A stretch of DNA of 24,708 nt from an uncultured Bdellovibrionales bacterium (lineage in GTDB: Bacteria > Bdellovibrionota > FAC87 > UBA2466). A program made the position numbers and the translations under genes. The notes beneath the pieces are model-generated. The model searched no databases and had not been told where the DNA came from. It saw nothing but the letters and a program-made list of their open reading frames with translations. Positions 22,273-24,708 of the stretch are shown here, piece by piece. The stretch covers positions 1 through 24,708 of the forward strand of contig CALCZU010000058.1 of the NCBI GenBank assembly GCA_937903155.1, written 5' to 3'. Every line of letters begins with the position of its first letter. Position 1 is the first letter of the stretch.

Positions 22273-23028
22273 TTACTTTTTATTGTCCACGGTGATCGTT
22301 GGAAGCTCAGCAGATTTATCGACCTCTTGTTGGTTGCCAGCATTGTCTGTGACGTTCAGAGTCGTCACTTTGAATTCCCCGGAAGCTTCAAACTGATTAA
22401 TGCGCTCTGAACCTCTCAAAATCCCCGGTTTATCTTTTACAGGATGAAGTAAAATGCTGATGAATTTGTCCGATGGGCCCCGCATATAGATATATCCGTT
22501 CTTCACCCCCGACTTCTTATCTTCTGCAGCTATCTCAAAAACTAACTTTGATCCCGCTACGACAGGACCTTTTACTTCCGTCAATTTTCCTTGGTTATCT
22601 TCAGTATAAAACTTACTACTCTTCGCATCTAATTCGGGGGGAGTGATGTCTTCATTAGGGTTCTGGATATTAATTCTCGGAAGCTCAACGGCTTTATCGA
22701 CCTCTCGTTGGTTGCCAGCATTGTCTGTAACGTTCAGAGTCGTCACTTTGAACTCTCCGGAAGCTTCATTCTTATCGATTCCCTCTGCCCCTCTTAAAAT
22801 CCCCGGTTTATCTTTTACAGGATGAAGTAAAATGCTGATGAATTTGCCCGATGGGCCCCGCATATAGATATATCCGTTCTTCACCCCCGACTTCTTATCT
22901 TCTGCAGCTATCTCAAAAACTAACTTTGATCCGGGTGCCACAGGACCTTTTACTTCTGTCAATTTTCCTTGGTTATCTTCATTGTAAAATGTAGCACTCT
23001 TCGCATCTATTTCGGGAGGCGTGATGTC
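22273..23028 (-). repeat. Tandem 378-bp direct repeat (two copies)
   Basis: The two copies are offset by exactly 378 bases (126 codons). In the core, 22418-22554 against 22796-22932, 136 of 137 bases are identical. The only difference (T 22469, C 22847 on the plus strand) changes Asp to Gly. The flanks of each unit are more diverged. This indicates recent duplication or gene conversion of the core. Confidence 0.9.
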
Positions 23029-23742
23029 ATGGCCAGCGCTTTGGGTGCAAACAGGCTCATTTTGAATCGACTCTTGAATCTTCTCTATTTTCTTTAGATT
23101 TTCTACGGAGGTTTCTTCTTCGTTATATTGAGGGACTTCAAAATCGAGAATATCACTGATTGTTTTTAAATGTGCTTCCAACTTATCGTTATTGTCTTTA
23201 ATCAAAGTCTGATTTTCTTCGCCCACTTTTTTAAACTGAATTTTCAGCGCATGAATAAGTGCTGAAAAGCTTGAACCCGCTTTTTGCGCGTCCAATCGAA
23301 TTTCCGGTTTGTCTACGTTAAGAAGCAGATAGGAAAAATCATTATTTGCCTGTTGAATGAGCGAAACAAATGCCGCCGTTGCAGGAAAAGTACGAATGCT
23401 TCTCCCTTCTAAAAGACAGCCTTCGAAAGCATTCGTATAAAACTCACTCAAATACTTCAGTGCTTCTCTCAGCTTTTTTGATTCTACAAGGGAAACCGAT
23501 TTACTTTTCACAAGTTCATTTTTAGAAAATTGCTTCGCTTTGAATACCTCGCCCTCTTTTTCACCCGTGTCGCGTTTCTCCCAACCCGCGATCGCGGAAT
23601 TAAACCTGTCGGCAGTACCTCTGATAGGCATGAGATCCCGATATTTCAGTTCCTCAGGGTTCTGATGAGCTTTTACAGGCGCAGCAATCAACCTAAAGGA
23701 AAGGGTTAAAGTAAGACTAATAGCAATAAAGAGTTTGTTCAT
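22273..23742 (-). CDS. Exported protein with two near-identical Ig-like-type repeats
   Basis: About 489 residues. The signal peptide is MNKLFIAISLTLTLSFRLIAAPVKA. The frame is open to TTG 23781, but ATG 23742 puts the signal peptide at the very start; a TGG-TATTGT candidate -10 (23770-23762, minus strand) fits. Residues about 30-235 are charged and helical (SLVESKKLREALKYLSEF; ENLKKIEKIQESIQ), with a Cys pair possible (EGCLL, PVCTQ). Two tandem repeats of 126 residues follow, each opening with DITPPE(I/L)DAKS and containing TEVKGPV, GSKLVFEIAAEDKKSGVKNG, HPVKDKPGILRG and FKVTTLNVTDNAGNQ. The last of these (conserved VTDNAGN) is typical of bacterial Ig-like or cadherin-like beta-sandwich surface domains. 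It is probably a secreted or surface adhesive protein; no specific function is known. Confidence 0.75.
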   Translation of the reverse strand: MNKLFIAISLTLTLSFRLIAAPVKAHQNPEELKYRDLMPIRGTADRFNSAIAGWEKRDTGEKEGEVFKAKQFSKNELVKSKSVSLVESKKLREALKYLSEFYTNAFEGCLLEGRSIRTFPATAAFVSLIQQANNDFSYLLLNVDKPEIRLDAQKAGSSFSALIHALKIQFKKVGEENQTLIKDNNDKLEAHLKTISDILDFEVPQYNEEETSVENLKKIEKIQESIQNEPVCTQSAGHDITPPEIDAKSATFYNEDNQGKLTEVKGPVAPGSKLVFEIAAEDKKSGVKNGYIYMRGPSGKFISILLHPVKDKPGILRGAEGIDKNEASGEFKVTTLNVTDNAGNQREVDKAVELPRINIQNPNEDITPPELDAKSSKFYTEDNQGKLTEVKGPVVAGSKLVFEIAAEDKKSGVKNGYIYMRGPSDKFISILLHPVKDKPGILRGSERINQFEASGEFKVTTLNVTDNAGNQQEVDKSAELPTITVDNKK

Positions 23743-23867
23743 GCCGCTTAGCTTTGCGAAAACAATACCAACCCTATTCAAAATTGAAACCCTACTTAGC
23801 CTGTATTCCTCTTGTTACGATGTGAGAGGTGTATCCAACTCTCTACAAAAGTGACAAAAATATTATC

Positions 23868-23896
23868 TTGATAATGATTCTCATTATTGTTACCTT
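23868..23896 (+). promoter_or_regulatory. Candidate promoter of the Fur operon
   Basis: TTGATA (23868-23873), a 17-base spacer and TACCTT (23891-23896). The spacer is covered by the Fur box, so bound Fur-Fe2+ would block polymerase. The leader of about 15 bases contains GGAGG (23909-23913) before ATG 23918. Confidence 0.5.
23870..23888. promoter_or_regulatory. Fur box
   Basis: GATAATGATTCTCATTATT matches the 19-bp Fur consensus GATAATGATAATCATTATC at 16 of 19 positions and is nearly palindromic. It stands 30 bases before the start of an operon that itself encodes a Fur-family protein, so autoregulation by iron is likely. Confidence 0.85.
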
Positions 23897-23917
23897 GGAT
23901 TCTCAACCGGAGGATCT

Positions 23918-24184
23918 ATGAATCAGACAAACTTAATTAAAAACGCAAATGAAGTTCAGGTAAAACTCTGTTGTGGATGTGGCATCGTCAACCTGACGGT
24001 CGGCCCCGTAATGTTGAGAATGACTAAACAAGTCATGGAAGAACTTGCTGAGTCTTTTAATGGCGTGGTAGAAGCATTGAATGAAAAAACCGCTCCCGCT
24101 CTTATCGAAGCCGAACCAGTGCGTGAGTCTTCTCACGAAATGGGAAAAATCTATCATTTCGCTGACGGAAAATTTTTTGCATGA
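23918..24184 (+). CDS. Small CCGCG-motif protein co-expressed with fur
   Basis: 88 residues. The N-terminal part holds VQVKLCCGCGIVNLTVGPVMLRMTKQVMEELAESF (about 13-47): a cysteine cluster (C18, C19, C21) followed by a beta hairpin and a helix. The second half is more polar with a few His and Glu (ESSHEMGKIYHF). I do not recognise a named family. Small CxCG proteins with the hLxhGPhxLRhT pattern occur elsewhere, often as unnamed domains. Three closely spaced Cys could bind iron, zinc or an Fe-S cluster. The gene lies directly behind a Fur box and GGAGG, and its stop overlaps the fur start (ATGA). A role in iron handling or as a metal donor or sensor for Fur is therefore plausible, but this is inference. 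Confidence 0.72.
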   Translation: MNQTNLIKNANEVQVKLCCGCGIVNLTVGPVMLRMTKQVMEELAESFNGVVEALNEKTAPALIEAEPVRESSHEMGKIYHFADGKFFA

Positions 24185-24669
24185 AAGCTATTAAACTTCC
24201 CTGCGGTAAACCTGCGCCCAAGCAAGACCCAGGGACGGAGCAGCGACTCGAGCAGCTTCATCAGAGGCTTTGCACCTACCTCGAGTCGCAAAAGCTGAAG
24301 TACAGCGAGCAACGCTGGAAGATAGCAAAATACGTTTTAGAATCTCGAGGACATTACAACGCCCAAGCCATCGTCAAAGAAGTCACTCAGAAACACCCTG
24401 AAATCGGTCCTGCGACGGTCTATCGTAACCTTGAGCTCCTATGCGATGCCAAGGTGATTCGCGAGACCTTAGTCGATGCCAAAGGCAACGCCGTTTACGA
24501 AGGTTACGATGAAGAGCACCATGACCACATCGTCTGCTTAGACTGCAATCAAATCTTCGAATTCCACGACAAAGAGATCGAAAAGCTCCAAGAAAAAGTC
24601 GCAAAAAAGATGGCCTTTAAACAAGTCCGCCATCGTCATATCATCTACGCCAAGTGCGAAAAGCTGTAA
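24181..24669 (+). CDS. fur: Fur-family ferric uptake regulator
   Basis: 162 residues. An N-terminal extension of about 30 residues precedes a winged helix: LKYSEQRWKIAKYVLESRGHYNAQAIVKEVTQ and the recognition helix region GPATVYRNLELLCDAKVIRE. The dimerisation and metal domain contains YEGYDEEHHDHIVCLDCNQIFEFHDKEIEKLQE with the HHDH and CxxC motifs. Only one further Cys lies near the end (YAKC), so the second structural CxxC of many Fur and Zur proteins is missing. It represses iron-uptake genes when bound to Fe2+; the Fur box at 23870 points to autoregulation. It overlaps the upstream gene by 4 bases. Zur or PerR specificity is not excluded, but the Fur box supports Fur. Confidence 0.9.
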   Translation: MKAIKLPCGKPAPKQDPGTEQRLEQLHQRLCTYLESQKLKYSEQRWKIAKYVLESRGHYNAQAIVKEVTQKHPEIGPATVYRNLELLCDAKVIRETLVDAKGNAVYEGYDEEHHDHIVCLDCNQIFEFHDKEIEKLQEKVAKKMAFKQVRHRHIIYAKCEKL

Positions 24670-24679
24670 TTTGAGATCT

Positions 24680-24708
24680 GTCATTGCGAGCGTGCGTAGC
24701 ACGCGCGG
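24680..24708. repeat. Partial copy of the GTCRTTGCGAG dispersed repeat (cut by window end)
   Basis: GTCATTGCGAG (24680-24690) matches the left end of the repeat at 16623-16633 (GTCGTTGCGAG, one change). It is followed by GCGTGC-GTA-GCACGC (24690-24704), a perfect 6-bp hairpin. It begins 11 bases after the fur stop codon and may also act as its terminator. Confidence 0.7.

Overview
The window appears to be two unrelated genomes joined end to end. Positions 1 to about 4930 are very AT-rich, have compact intronless genes with no Shine-Dalgarno sites, and encode proteins of the kind found in giant viruses (Mimivirus/Klosneuvirus-like nucleocytoplasmic large DNA viruses). These include a DxD glycosyltransferase, a nucleotidyltransferase-like/zinc-ribbon/SDR fusion with poly-glutamate and low-complexity Asn/Ser/Lys tracts, a small three-helix membrane protein, and a cysteine-rich zinc-ribbon C-terminus. 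One copy of the AAAATTGA early-promoter word lies in front of the large fusion gene. From about 4950 to the end the DNA has mid-range GC, bacterial Shine-Dalgarno sites, sigma-70-like extended -10 boxes and a dense gene layout. The gene content (PA0069-type radical SAM protein, VF530 protein, ECF sigma plus Ser/Thr kinase, GGDEF regulator, parvulin) fits a Gram-negative bacterium, plausibly of the Bdellovibrionota/Deltaproteobacteria. That placement is an inference from gene content, not from a marker gene. The two parts meet inside one open reading frame (4698-5138, minus strand) at a poly-A/T tract. Its N-terminus is a bacterial AtpZ-like ATP synthase accessory protein and its C-terminus is viral-like. 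The rest of an atp operon would be expected exactly where the viral DNA starts. The simplest reading is an assembly or library chimera; a real insertion cannot be excluded from sequence alone.

Bacterial layout: a truncated atpZ and a small membrane-anchored protein (minus strand); a REC-GGDEF diguanylate cyclase (plus); a PA0069-type radical SAM protein and a VF530 protein (minus); an ArsC/Spx-like protein and an unknown exported protein (plus). Then come tRNA-Ala(GGC) on the minus strand, flanked by tRNA-derived repeat fragments and AT palindromes, and a flavodoxin fused to an unknown N-terminal domain (minus). Next are a lipoprotein with a clear terminator, an ECF sigma factor with a translationally adjacent membrane Ser/Thr kinase, a small membrane protein, a methyltransferase-like protein and a 59-residue hydrophilic protein. 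A parvulin and a guanine-deaminase-like gene follow, then a large inverted repeat.

From 16897 a complete oligopeptide ABC transporter operon (oppABCDF) runs with start/stop overlaps. Facing it is an exported protein with two almost identical 126-residue repeats. The window ends with a two-gene, Fur-box-controlled operon (a small CCGCG protein plus a Fur-family repressor), followed by a partial copy of the dispersed GTCRTTGCGAG repeat.

No CRISPR array, transposase, integrase or prophage is visible, and no stretch longer than 300 bases lacks a gene.
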